Program-made: the position numbers and the translations under genes | Shown here: positions 1-12,344 of the stretch, in pieces | Numbering within the stretch: position 1 is the stretch's first letter | Layout of the letters: each line of letters starts with the position of its first letter | The notes under the pieces: generated by a model | Database searches by the model: none | What the model was told of the DNA's origin: nothing | The model's input: the letters and a program-made list of their open reading frames with translations, nothing else | NCBI GenBank assembly: GCA_037501455.1 | Contig: CM074864.1 | Location: 56,425,001-56,489,000 of the forward strand | Source of the DNA: Lantana camara | Taxonomy: Eukaryota; Streptophyta; Magnoliopsida; Lamiales; Verbenaceae | DNA length: 64,000 nt | Direction: 5' to 3'

Positions 1-510
1 AACCCCATTTTCTTGATGTCTTGATCTTTTATCCACCCTGGCCAAGGGTTTAATATTTAATGGACTACGAACAACTTAATCAGTAACAGATCATTCTTAT
101 TCTTAACAAGTGTAGGTCCTTTATCAATTCTACTAATTCCACATATGCCACTTGTGTAATCCCAACATAGGCCGTGGTTCAGATTTCTTTGTGGCTACAC
201 CTTTTTGAGCCTATATCAAAGATTACAAAGTCAACTCATATGAGACATTACAGAATCTCAAGTCAAAGGACTATTAATCATGTCATTGACTTGTGAGATA
301 TTTCATAATCTGGAAGTTTATAGGAGACTTCATTTCCCATTTAGGAATCTCACGTGCAACATCTCAGCGATGAAGTTCTTGTAACAATCACCCTTATGTA
401 TTATGAACACATCATCGTATATACTTATCATTCCATGAAACTGAATGATCCTTCAAAAGGATATAATCACATAAGCAATTCTCAACAGAGTCAAGGTCGA
501 CACTCCCACT
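1..510 (-). mobile_element. Ty1/copia LTR fragment
   Basis: This stretch matches, in the same orientation, 53455-53960 and 62150-62545, which are parts of two copia LTRs of the same family. Shared landmarks are the 'cttgatgtcttgatc' start, 'tgtaggtcctt', 'acttgtgagatattt' and 'gacactcccact'. The copy is diverged and is cut by the window edge on the left. On the right it stops at 510, where a different LTR begins. It is non-coding. Orientation is inferred from the PBS next to the copy at 60480. Confidence 0.75.
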
Positions 511-741
511 TGTTGGGATTAGTGCCCTGAAAATCCAATTTCTTTGTAAATACATCGTATTTTGTTGGATTAATAAAACTGAAATTATTGCAAGTTATGA
601 GTATATTAACATAATTAATAACGTGTGATGATATTCTTGTATGAAATGTGTTTCATAGGAAAGGACTTTGGACATCGAAATCACGTGTTATTAAAGTTCT
701 AGTCGGTAAGATAAGAATAAGTTCTTATCGAGACTATAATG
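511..741 (+). mobile_element. LTR element starting TGTTGGGATTAGTGCC, part 1
   Basis: A new LTR-type terminus starts at 511 with TGTTGGGATTAGTGCCCTG, right after the copia LTR piece breaks off. The sequence is non-coding. It continues at 5049 after the solo LTR 742-5043, because the 5-bp duplication TAATG joins the two sides cleanly. This kind of terminus is common in plant non-autonomous LTR elements (LARD/TR-GAG-like); that family label is from memory and uncertain. Confidence 0.5.
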
Positions 742-3700
742 TGTAACACCCCAAACGGAGAAGTGCCACATGCCCCGCACTATGACCCAGACCCGGAACA
801 TGAAATGAAAGTCCATGCCCGAATCCGAATCAGGGCGAACGGGAGACCAACTCACACACTAGGCTAGGCGGATCTAACTTGACCAAAACTCAGAGTGCGG
901 AAGCAATTAAAACCAACAACAATAGATAGCGGAAGCATTTAAAACAAAACATACAAAGCAGGTGACGGGTTCAACTAGGATAGATACCTAATCCCGAATA
1001 ATAGATCAACAAACATAACAAGTGACGGGTTCAACTAGCATAAATCCCTGGTCCCGAATACCAACATAAAGTAATAATCATCAAGTGCCACAAGGAGCCG
1101 AATGAGAGTGCCACGCAGGGCTACCGAATAGTAAAGTATAATCTCAAGTCTACAAGTCAAAGCATAAGTAAAGTGTATGAAAAGACAAATGCAAATAGAA
1201 AGACTAGACCGACGAAGTGCAACTCAAATGACTCACTTCCGCCTAGCAAACGCCAACAACCTGCAACTAAAAGTGTAAATGAGGGGTCAGTCAACTTGAC
1301 CGAGTGAGGGGGCTAACGCACACCCACAATATATATATATAAGGAGCATAGCACAGAATAAAAAGGATGGACTCATGAACCGAGGATAGGTGTTACATGC
1401 CAAAACGTTTTGAAAGAACCCGAATAAGATATAGATATAAGTTTAGAAACCATTTTCCAGAAAGACTCTATCCCGATTCATAATTCCATAACATAACATA
1501 ATCAACTGCTCGGCGAGTACGAGCTTCCCACCTTTACTCCTCAGAACATAAATCACAATCAATCCAACCGCTACACCAATGATGGAGGGGATGTACAGTC
1601 CCCAAAACCATCTATAATAACACCGTCTAAAATAGACTCGATCTCAAGAGGGTAGCGAACCCACAAGAGTCATCCCCGGCCTTAGCCGAAGGCTCAAGAT
1701 ATCACACCTCCCTCATCACCCTAAGGTCGCGCAATGATATCTCAAATGGAAACTACGCACATGGTTGAAACTCCGACGGCCCTAACCGTCCCAGAGGCCC
1801 CATTATCCGTAGCTCCTCGGATCCACAATATAACAGGACAGAACAAATACCATATAACATGGCTAACTCGCTACAGAATCATAATACAACTGAATTTTTC
1901 CAAAATAGCTTACATATGCCTCAGAAAACTTAACTTTTATATATATATTCCCACGCGATGGAATTTAAGCCCTTAGACACCCATCCACGTAAATCATACG
2001 CGATGGAATTTAAGCCCGTAAGCACCCATCCACGCAAAACCCACACGATAGAATTTAAGCCCGTAAGCACCCATCCACGTAGAACACACGCTCAATATCA
2101 TAAACATATCATATCCAACACATACATACTTATAGTAAGGTATACTCGCATGCAAGGGTAGAATTCAGCATATAAAGGCCATAGGTCGCATAACTATACA
2201 AAATCCTAAACCTCACCTCGTGAAAGTAGAGTCTGAGAGTGTGAAGGGTCAAACACTCTAAACCTCAGGCCTACCGGCACCACCAAACTCTGTGACAAAA
2301 CATATAGAAGCCCAGACTTAGACTCTATATGAACCAAACAGGACGCACGGCGTTGCTCAACATGATCGTGGTTATGCATAAGTGTTCATGTTGTGCTTGG
2401 ATAAGGTGTCGTGGTCATTCAAGGCATATCAATGCTCAACAAGGTCATATTTACAAGCAACCATCATGCAATTCCATATCCAAAGATGCAAGATCAATTT
2501 AGGAAGTCAATGTATTCACAAAATGCATATTAAATCATCCAATGTCACAGGGTTCAATTATAATATTAGAATTAAGCATCAAGTTCGTGACGAGTTGTAA
2601 AGTGCATAAGTAAGAGCAACTTGATCATATAAACATACAAAGTTGTTGTACGTAGATAGCATGCTTGATACAAATAAAGAGTGCATTTAATTCACTTAAG
2701 ATCATACTTTACAACTCCACAACATGTTTGGTACACAAACTCAAGTCACATTCATAGTTTCGTAAATATTACACTTACATCCCCTAAGTTATTTATAAAA
2801 GTTTAGAATTATTACACATACGTCCCCTTAGTCGATTGCTAAACATAATTGTTCGTTTAAAGTGCTTATACAATTATTCAACTAGAAATTAATTACTTAC
2901 AAGCATGACAATTATCAATTTATCGTAATTCATAATATACCATTTTCGAGTAGTAAGAGTAAATCAAGATATTACAATTCTAACTCCTATCATGCATCAA
3001 GTCTTAAGTTATTCAAGCATCTTTCATGTATCTCAATTTTATATTTGAAACACAATTTAAAACAAACATAACATTGAGAACGTCTCAAATCCATATAGAG
3101 AAATCACAATATGTTCGTTCTTCTAAAATATCATTCAAGTTCATTTAGTCACATAAGAGATTAGTTTCTAGATATTACACTAACACCCCTTCGTACTTAA
3201 CAAATAGCGTAAATTCATCACATCGGAATTCAAATTGTAAATCAAAACATTCATGCATATCACAATCCATTCAATACATGTTTTCGTATATGATTGGAAT
3301 ACATCTCGATCAACAAACCAACAATAACCAATTTATTTGCACTTAAAATAATTAATTCAAATAATCATAATTATGCAAATAAATTCGTAATAAATAGATC
3401 GAGTGTCCGATTAACGAACGGAAAGTGGCGTTGAACTCACCACAACGAGACAAACATTTTGACCAGACACCGCCAGAATGCCACCACTGTAGCTGCCGGA
3501 ATTTGGCCGGACCGCCGTCGGGCCGCCGTCGAAGGTCGCCGAAAAAATCCCGAAAAATCATTCTTGAATGAAGTCTTCGTACCCGTTCCGAATCCTCGAT
3601 CAATTTCTGGAAATTCCAAGTCAATCTCCTCCAATTTCAGATCTAAGAATACGAAAACCCTAAAATCTTCAAACTCAAATTACTTCCAAACCGGTGAACC

Positions 3701-5043
3701 AAAATGCGATCCGAAAGAGGCTTTGTCTTACCCAAGACGAGCTCTTCGAAAGCCCTAAGGTAGCTCGCCGGAAAAATCCTCGGAGCTAGTGCCGCCGTTG
3801 CACCGCCACTTTGCCGCCACGATCCGTCGCCAAACCACCGAATCTGGAGTCCCCTGATCACAGGCTACTAGTTCTCGTCGTTCCGAACAACTTTCGTGAA
3901 GAGCCCGAGGCCAAAAGATGGCCGGAAAAGGCCCCTGTTGGCCGCCGAATAATCTGCCACCGCACACGTTGCCGGAACCACCACCTACGGCCAAGATCAA
4001 GTGAAATTGATGCCGTAAATGAACTCAGGGGGTCGAAAAACCTTGGAAACCATCAAGCCCCGTCGAAAACCACCGCTGGAAGCGGCGGAATCGCGCCGCT
4101 ACAGTAACCCGCGCCATCGCCGCGAGCTTCAGCCGGCGCGTGCGGCTCCGTAGCTGCTCTGATGGCCGCGCTGTCGACGTCAAGAGGTGCGCCGAGACGT
4201 CTACTTTCTGGGCATGGGGTGCGTGTACCGAGGGGATGGACGAAAACCGCCGCGAAGGCCGGTGAAGTGGCGGCGGTCTGACAGCTCCGCCGCTGCTACT
4301 GAAATCCGGCCATAACTCCACCACCGTTCGTCTTTAGGCCGTGAAATTGATACTCTTGCGTACGTCTCGCCGAGATAATCAAAATGGACTATTCATTTGT
4401 TTGAATTCCGTCGAGAAACGAACGAGTTATGGGCTCGTAACCGAAGCCGCGTATAGTACCCGCGGGAGAGAGAGAAGAGAGAGAGAGAAAAGAGATTGGG
4501 AGAAATGTGTCTTGTACACAAGCTATATACAACCGGGTATCCTTATCGCGTAGCAAAGAGACATATCGTGTACAAATAATCGTAAATAAAATTGGTAAAG
4601 TTACGAATAAACATTCAAGCTCCGAATTAATTTTATAAATTAAAATGAAAGAGAGAGAGTTACCAATTAGAGTTTAATTCAATTTATTTTTAGAAACCCT
4701 TCGTACAATTTAACGACACTTCGTAAACACATGATTGACAATTAATCTCAAGGAATTCAAGTAAACCGAAATTAAACAAGTTAAGTAACATGACGGATTT
4801 AAAATCAACTTGACAATTATTTCGTGGAATAAATTGAATTAAATCAAATTAGATAGTTAGGGTTAAATATGCACGAAATTAATCAAGTTGACAATTAATC
4901 TTAGAATAATTCGAATGAACACGTATTAAATTGGATTCACATTAAATCACATAATTCAAGAACTCTTAAATTAAACACACACAAGTGTAGAGACTTACTT
5001 GTTAATGTCGTCAGGACGCCCTTCGAGAATACGGGGCGTCACA
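742..5043 (-). mobile_element. 4.3-kb solo LTR, Ty3/gypsy type
   Basis: The element starts TGTAACACCCC and ends GGGGCGTCACA, so the ends are an imperfect 11-bp inverted repeat of the TG...CA type, with a 5-bp TSD outside. No PBS, polypurine tract or gag-pol frame is seen, so it is best read as a solo LTR, unusually long at 4302 bp. Inside are a two-copy repeat of about 62 bp (960-1060), three copies of a 45-bp repeat starting at 1953, 1998 and 2043, a GC-rich block at 3459-4330, and a GA-rich microsatellite at 4466-4494. The GC-rich block gives short overlapping ORFs on both strands that look like composition artefacts. Orientation (-) is inferred from similarity of its right end, reversed, to the LTR start at 62546. 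The superfamily is inferred from the termini only. Confidence 0.75.
1953..2087 (+). repeat. Tandem repeat, 3 x 45 bp
   Basis: Three near-identical 45-bp units start at 1953, 1998 and 2043. Each contains 'gatggaatttaagccc' (or a one-base variant) followed by 'acccatccacg'. The array lies within the 4.3-kb LTR. Nothing suggests that it is translated. Confidence 0.85.
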
Positions 5044-5048
5044 TAATG

Positions 5049-5470
5049 TGTTATATAAGATGATTAGTCTTTCGTTATAGGGAAATGGAGTTTCCAGTTA
5101 TAACACATTGATGATTTTCAATAGATTTGGAAACATCGAACTAGACCACTAAGATAGTTCATTTTAAACTACTATCTAAAATGAACAAATCTTATGGAGC
5201 ATTGAACTCTTAATCCTGGTGGTATTTCGACTTTAGGTATATAGTGTTAATCATTGTAACCTGATCATAAGTGAGGTCTCGATATCGAATGACCGAAACC
5301 TTTGTACGTTCAGTGATTACATGAAATGTGCTAAAGAGAAATATTGATCGAGGAATCTGTGGCTTTGCTGGAAAGTTAAAAGATATTCCTGAAATAGATT
5401 TGCAAAGTTCGAATTAAAACTTTGGCCAAAGTACTTCGTGTGATGCGTCACTGAAGTTGTATGTTGAATG
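5049..5470 (+). mobile_element. LTR element of 511, part 2
   Basis: This continues the element that started at 511, between the two inserted LTRs. There is no open frame of note. It ends at 5470, where the next inserted LTR (TGTTACACC...) starts. The sequence before 5471 and after 9899 appears to be continuous element sequence, but no convincing 5-bp TSD is visible (GAATG against TTAAA). Confidence 0.5.
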
Positions 5471-6098
5471 TGTTACACCTTACCGACTAATACCAACGAA
5501 GAGAACAAGAGGACTCGAAAGTGTCCTATGAACCGGGCAAGTCTCCGCCCTGGAGAAACTATACAAAGGACAATAGAGTGTACACGTGAGACTCAAGACT
5601 CCAAATGAACCGTATATGACTCACGGCAATGCAATGGATATGATATGAATGCATAAGAGATGATATTATATCATGGAAACGTTCATGTGTACAATTAATA
5701 ACTTAAAGACATATAAACAAGTCATGTATTCATTTCAAGAAGTGTTCATATCCATTCGAGGTCATAACTTTCATATTTCATACCAAATAAATCTAAGAAA
5801 TTCAAATAATAATCATAACACGTAGTATAACATGTATATATATCATATAAATCATTGAGAAGAAGAAAAACATCACTTAGGGTTCAAACATGAAGCATCA
5901 ATGCATGCATGTACCATTTTGGAGCAAGGAAGACATATTGTGCCATAACTCGGAAAATAATTCACGAAAAATCACAAAACTTCATAACACATAAGATAAC
6001 ACATTATATGACATGTTAATGAAGTGTACATGCTGGAAACGAGCCAAGGAAACCATGTATTATGAGTTTGAAATTTGAATTTTTGTGCAGAACATGCA

Positions 6099-6334
6099 GT
6101 GGTCGTGGCCGCAACCCATTTCCTTCATGATATGGTAGCGGCCGCTACCCTATTTTTTATAATTTTCCTCCAATTTTTTTCACAAGTCGAAAGTTAGCCA
6201 AAATGGGGTAGTGGGCGCGACCAAAAATGTACTAAATCAGGTCGCGGGCGCGACTTGAGAGAGCAATGCAACAACCACACTCACAAGTCGCAGCTACTAC
6301 CGTTTTTGCACTAAAATAGGTCACGGCCGCGACC
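6099..6334. repeat. GC-rich palindrome cluster in the LTR
   Basis: Five short near-palindromes built on a GGCCGC or GGGCGC core lie at 6099-6116, 6134-6149, 6208-6222, 6240-6255 and 6319-6334. Examples are GGTAGCGGCCGCTACC and GGTCACGGCCGCGACC. The flanks between them are AT-rich and unrelated to each other. They could be regulatory sites or cruciform elements of the LTR; function is not known. Confidence 0.7.
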
Positions 6335-6493
6335 ACCTTATACCAGCAGCCAAAATACACGAAAAGCAGTAACCATGCCAAACCTTAACCAACATGCCCA
6401 GGTATGATATGGCAACAAATATGTAACAAAACAACTCCAAAACAACACTTAAACATGCTCCCAAAGTGATCAAACGTGAGGTGAAGGATTATA

Positions 6494-8822
6494 GAGTTAA
6501 TAGCATTTTACCCCCCTGTGTTAATGAAAATTGGCAAATTACCCCCCTGAAAGATAAAAATTCCCACAAAAGCACCTTCTGTTTTTTTAAAAAAGGCTCA
6601 CTGCCTCCCTCGTCAATTTTTAAATGATTTTAGCATGAAAAAGACAAATATACCCTTTCATATATTGCCCTTTACTTAACGGGTGAACAAGCTAAAACAT
6701 TGATTAAAATTTTTAGAATTTTCCCTCTCAAACACAAACCCTTGTTGTTCAATGGATTCCCGTTAGATTTTGAAACATTGGCAAAGCTCTTGGATTCCAA
6801 CAATAACAACAACACAAGAAGCTCACAAGAAACTCGTCTTCATGGTATGTATGATTTTCATGGGTTTGTGGTATTTTCCCCTAAGTGTTAGCATTTTGTT
6901 GAAATTTGAGTTGATAAAGTGAAATTTTGCAAATTTGTGGCTTAATTTTGTTGAAATTTGAGCTGATAAAGTGAAAATTTGGACTTATTTAGCGGATAAA
7001 GTGAAATTTCCTATAAATCTTGTTCAATGGTGGGTTCCATGGAAGTTGTTTGGTCCCTACAGACATGTTAATAGGGCTTGATGTTCTTAATGTTTCTTGT
7101 CTCTTTACTGTGAGACATGGGGTGTCGTTTTCTTATTGTTTATCAGCTTATATACTTGTGGTCCAGGTTCGAAATTTGAAGGTGGTCCATGTGTCTCTTG
7201 TTGCAGAAATTTGAGGGTGTTCAAAATTTGTTCCAGGGAGAACCACAACCACAGCCTGTTGTAGAAACTGGTGACCAAAGGAGCTCCACAACACATGCAA
7301 GAAGACACTCTTCAAGGAAATCTGCAAGACCACCAAATGCAGGAAGGCAATCTTCAACTAGATATGTGTAGATATGTTTGGTGAAAGTGAAACTCAAGCT
7401 TGTGTATCTTTGATGAAATGTATATTTTTTGGTGAAAGTGAACTTCAAGCTTGTGTAGTTTTTGGTGAAATGTGTAGTTTTGCAGGATTATTATCATTGC
7501 CAACTGTTGTGTACTTTGGATGATATGAATACATATCAATTTATGGTTTTTGCCTCTTCTAATGTCGATGTGGATATTTTTGCTCTGTAAGTTTATTTAT
7601 CCAATGTATAATGCATCATTATTATACGTATGAGATGGGATGAGAATTTTGCATCACTCACTGCATTTGGTACATAAAATACAAAATCATTCATTAATTC
7701 AAGAGGATAATCGTTACAAACAAGATTACACAAACTACCAAATATTACACTAACAACCCTGGATCATAACATCACCATCACCATCATTGTGAAGAAATAT
7801 TACAGTAGCAACAACAACACTGGACACTAACAATTTACAAATATTACAATTTCACCCAAAACATCACCATCATTGTGAAGAAAAAAGCAGTAAATACCCA
7901 AGAGCTTTCAACTTCATTTTCCTTTCAACACCACCTCAAAATTCCAGGAATTCCACTAGGTATGCTTACAAAAGAAAGTTTAATCAATCAAGCTAATGAA
8001 ACCCTGTTGCTGCTTGAAATTAACTTGTTATTGATTTTCTTGAAATTAACTTGTTATGATTATCCAATGGTTGATTTCAATGATTTTCAGATTGATATAG
8101 ATAATCTGGATTGGAGCCACCAGAAGCATGAAGTTGATGAAACCCTGTTGCTGCTTGCAAAAGAAAGTTTAATCAATCAAGCTAATCAGCAGGTGATTCA
8201 GAGGACAACAGGTAATTCATCTTCCAATGTTTTTCCAATAGTTACACGGACACCGCCTCCATCGAAGACGACGGGGTTTCGTGGTGGAATTTCTCCACAT
8301 CACTTTCCCATAACCATCACACAATACCTGATCAGAAAAAATCCACTCAGGCATTTCCACAAACACTTTCCGATCCTAACCACCACGACCACAACCCCAG
8401 AAACGGAGATCAACAGAGCCCAAATTCGCCCCCAAATCTAACAACATCGATTTCTAGCAAAAACCCAAGAAACCCATATCAGAAAACCGCACAATCTCAT
8501 CATCCAACATCAATTTCCATCACCCCACCTCCTGCGAGCTTCTAGCTGAACAAAAATGGCTTCTCAACTGATAAGAAGAAAGGAAGAAAGAAGGCCAATT
8601 ATATCAGAATACTATAAGGGTAATTTGGACAATTCATATGCTTTAAATTCAAAAAACACGTATACCAATCTCACAATTCTGTGCGTTAATATCACGCGCT
8701 GTATTAAGGGACCGCCGTGCCCTTTAAAAAATTTCACAAGGCGTGGCTTAGACAATTTCCATTTTACAGGGGGGTTTTTTGAAAATTTTCATAATCACAA
8801 GGGGGCCCTGGGGTATTTTCCC
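6494..8822. mobile_element. Mutator-like element (MULE), non-autonomous
   Basis: A 9-bp duplication AGGATTATA (6485-6493 and 8823-8831) flanks the element, the hallmark size for Mutator elements. The ends are inverted repeats: the left reads '...tttacccccctgtg.ttaatgaaaatt', and the right, reversed, reads '...cccccttgtgattatgaaaatt', both followed by another CCCCCCTG block. The inside has no recognisable MURA transposase. It holds short gene-like pieces, including a small open frame at 7189-7371 rich in R, S and P, and direct repeats near 7378-7485 and 7970-8190. It is probably a non-autonomous, possibly gene-fragment-carrying MULE. Confidence 0.85.
7189..7371 (+). other. Short open frame inside the MULE, unidentified
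   Basis: A 60-codon frame ends with a basic, Ser/Arg-rich tail (…RRHSSRKSARPPNAGR…). It is preceded by a T-rich stretch with 'ttgcag' at 7201-7206, which could be a splice acceptor, so the piece may be the last exon of a captured or transposon gene. No domain is recognised. It is listed because it is the most gene-like piece in the element, but it may not be coding. Confidence 0.25.
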
Positions 8823-9899
8823 AGGATTATATGATCATTTCATACAATTTCTTCAAAGTTCCATTAATGGCATCTCCTTAAATCCTCAACTACCACAAAA
8901 TACAATTCCATAAATGTAATAAGGGAGTTAAGATCATCACTTCCATGCTTACAATCAATCAAAAGCTCCAAGGAATCAAAGAGATCAAGAATTTATATCA
9001 AACCTAACTATTCATGTATGTCTTCAAAACTCCATGAATATGAGCTCAAAATTAGGGATACATGGCTTAAAATGACCATTAATAAATTTATTTTACAACC
9101 CCAAGCTCACCTTGTGAATTGGATGGAAGATGGAAGAGATTTGAGCCTTGAATCTCCAAGCTTGGCAAGGGTGATGGGATGAAATTGGAAGCAGGGGTTT
9201 AGCTGAGATTTTCTTGCTTGAGTCAGGGTTGGTTCGGTTGGGAGAGAGTATGGGGTGTTAGTGGGCTTAACTAGGGTTCTATAGGATCCAACCATGGTTA
9301 ATTTGGTCAAGGTTTGTGGGAGTTATAGCAATTTTAGTAAAGTGTGGCAGTTTTTGCATCCGTTTCAGTTTTCGGTTGAATTTCGGGGGTTCAAATAGTT
9401 TTAGAAAAATATGAGGCTATGTTCATTGAACCTGAATTTTTGTTACGAGTTCAACGAAGTAGACGGAACTCGATTCCGAGTTCCCGAGCTCAAGAAATCA
9501 CATACGGAACCAAGGGTGTTCTAATTGCTCGTTAGCCCCAGTTTTGGATTCCAAGATTAAAAATAAATTCAAAACTCAATCAAACAGATCCGAAAACATG
9601 AAATGAGCATATATCCATATTCATGACACGTATATCTCCATGATATTAAATTTTCATGAAAATCGGAATTCATTTCATATAGCAACGACACGTAAACTTG
9701 TCACATAAGGGCATATAGTTCAAGTATTCATAAAATTTCAATTCAAATAATTCTAATATTTAAACAAATTAAACAAACAATATTAACAAAATAAAATTAA
9801 ATGAAATAAAATAATAGTTAAACACTTAATGATAAGTAATTAGTGCAAATTGGTAAACACATACGTTATACTAGAATACGAAAAAGTTGGGGCGTTACA

Positions 9900-10130
9900 T
9901 TAAAGGAGCAGATTAGCTGATTCCATTTTCAACTAGTCTACCTTTAGGAAGGCGTACAGTATGAAGTTTGCATTGACCGGATATATGTTATTATCGTTTC
10001 ACGAGTATGTTCAGTAATGTAAATTTATGTGATCATGCTAAAACATGACGTAAAAATAATATTAATATTACTCTGTTACCATTTGGATGTAACTCTTAAC
10101 TGAAAGATAACTATATTTTGTGGCTTCTGA
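9900..10130 (+). mobile_element. LTR element of 511, part 3 (end uncertain)
   Basis: This is the likely continuation of the 511 element after the second inserted LTR. Its right end is not visible; somewhere before 10213 the sequence changes to a host-type gene fragment. No terminal CA plus duplication could be assigned. Confidence 0.35.
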
Positions 10131-11869
10131 AGTATAGTTTTGAGATGCAGTTCATTTGTTATTGCCATAAGACAAAACAAATTTCACATCATGATGTAAC
10201 CTTTTGCAGTAGACATCAATAGAGCTGGTAACAATTGGGGAAGACGAGAGATTTCATTCTATTTCTAAACAACCTGTTTTTGGAATTATAAAAGAACTTG
10301 CTATCATTCTCTGGAACGAGAGGTTCAGTCCAAAAGTTTGTAAGCACGTTTGTTTATTTACATGTATTTTGGAGCTAGATTAAGGTTACCTGCATGTTTT
10401 ATAGGTACCAACAGGGAAGGACATGCTACTTGTCATTTCAGATGCAAAAAAGTTGTCATTTTTTATCTTTAGCTATGAAATGAGCAGGTTTTTGTCAGTG
10501 ATGTATACCAATGTTTTTTACTTTATATTGTTTCACTGTTTTGGAGCATCAGGCTTATTTCAGCCAAAACTTTTGCTAAGCGGTGGCTATTAATCTTCCA
10601 TTTTTTATTTTTTAGTTTAGTATATTGTCAGAAATTCAATTACCCCATCCTCGAGATACATGGTATTAAGTTGGAAGGTTACTTGCTGTTGATTCCAGGT
10701 ACTTTTGTCGTGTATAAGAAACACGCAAACACACAATCTATAGTTTTCTGCAACAATAACATTTAATTTGCTCTTTACAGTGGTAGTGGTTCTTTTGTCG
10801 CTACTTGCACCTCCAGAGAGCAATTGGCCATTTCCTCTATTGAAATGTCCCCAAATGGTGATGTTGTAGACAAGGTTCAGTTTGGCTAGTACTTTACTTC
10901 TTATTTCTGCACTATTATACTCTTCAAGAGTTCTATTCTTTTATTAGGCTAATTCCTTAAAATGCTTCTAAATAATGCACCTTTTATGTATTCATTTCAG
11001 CAAATACTTTGTTCACCGCACGGAGAGAGATGTTTGAAAACAGACCCTAATATTTATAGTACTATACGGAGCATGTGCTTCATGCCAAATTACCATCACA
11101 CAGCCAAGAATAGCAAACTTATACTGGCCACTCTTGTGCATATAGGTATACATTCCACTTCTGCCAATAGAAATGAGAACTAATATCCTATTATTAGAAT
11201 AGTTCTTTATTCAAATTTGATATTTATAACAATACCCATTGTTTTATCAAATTTTTTGTGATCACAAAATGACAACTTTATGCTCTACAGGGAGGAATCT
11301 TGTCAAGATGAGATTTTCTTAGTGGAGTGGAATATTGAGGAACAGTCGATTAAAGTGATTTTCCACTTTGCAAAAGCTAGCTTAGCACATCATATGGTTT
11401 AAATTCTTACATTCAAGTGGAATTGGTGCTTATACGCTTTCTTTTTGTTATATTTTATGTTCTGTCAGATCGATGAATAAGCAAGTGAAAAGGAATTTAG
11501 AAGAAGCAAATGAAAAGACCATTTACAAGTGGAACAAGACTACTATGAGGTGTTTGTTTTATGTTTTGAAAAAAAGGTTATATTATCAGATTGAAACCTG
11601 TAGCACTCCTTTTATTATTTAAAAACTCTCAAGTTGTTAGAATTTGTCAATGTTCATGTACAGATTTATCTATGTAGAGTTTGGAATTATAATGTTGCTG
11701 GATTTTCTTGTACGAATTTATCGTTGAAAGATTTGCAATTATAATGTTGTTAGATTTATCTATATTATTAAATTTCTAATCATCATTTTTATGTGGATAC
11801 AATTGATAAAAAATTGTATTAAAAACAGGTTAGAAATAAAAATTTATAAAATATATTTTAAAAAGAAAA

Positions 11870-12344
11870 TAAATTTACGACGAATTTTGCGATGAAAAAA
11901 TTCGTCTGGATTTAAAATAAAAATAATAAAATTCTGAAATTTCATCTGAAAAAAATATTAAAATAATAGTTATTCGTCGGAAAGTTCGTCGGAATAAAGT
12001 TGGTCCGAAATTTTTTGGCGGTAAGTTTCGTCGAAAATTCATCGGAAATATCAGACGGTCAAATTTTGTTCAAGGTATGTTGACCGGGAATTTCGTCGGA
12101 AGTTCGTCTTTTGTCAATAGATTTCGAACGACATTATGTTTCGTCGGAAAGTTCGCCGGAATATATGTTCGTCGGAAATTTGGTCTAAAAGTTTGTCTGA
12201 AATATGTTCAGACGAGAGTTTTTCAGACGACTTGAATTTGGTTTGAAGTTCGTCGGAAGTTCGTCGAAAATTACATTTTCCAGACGAACTCGTCTGAAAT
12301 TTCGTCTGAGAAGTTCGTTTGGAAATGACTGTTTTTTTGTAGTG
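11870..12344 (+). mobile_element. CACTA (En/Spm) element, 3' end fragment
   Basis: The terminus at 12332-12344 is TTTTTTTGTAGTG, the reverse of CACTACAAAAAAA, preceded by about 450 bp dense in 'ttcgtcgg/ttcgtctg' motifs on both strands, as is usual for CACTA subterminal repeats. No matching CACTAC start is visible upstream, so this is a truncated end. It sits in the gap of the CPSF-A-like pseudogene. Confidence 0.7.

Larger units (their letters stand above)
737..5048. repeat. Target-site duplication TAATG flanking a solo LTR
   Basis: TAATG at 737-741 is repeated at 5044-5048, directly outside the TG...CA ends of the element. A 5-bp duplication is the normal footprint of an LTR retrotransposon integrase. 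It proves that 742-5043 is one insertion. Confidence 0.9.
5471..9899 (-). mobile_element. Gypsy-type LTR (probably solo), split by a MULE
   Basis: The ends TGTTACACC and GGGGCGTTACA are of the same kind as those of 742-5043. Subtracting the MULE at 6494-8822 and its duplicated 9 bp leaves about 2.1 kb. No coding domain, PBS or polypurine tract was found. Five GC-rich near-palindromes lie at 6099-6334. Read on the - strand they are about 1.2 kb from the LTR start, the same offset as a similar array in the LTR at 62546. The lack of a clear TSD may mean recombination between two elements or decay. Confidence 0.65.

Noticed and set aside
3352..4324. Several overlapping ORFs of 70-100 codons on both strands
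   Set aside because: All lie in one GC-rich block of a solo LTR, overlap each other on both strands, and are rich in Arg, Pro and Gly as expected from composition. No domain.
7875..8441. 188-codon ORF inside the MULE
   Set aside because: It contains internal duplicated segments and no recognisable domain. The opposite strand also looks 5'-UTR-like. I could not support it as a gene.
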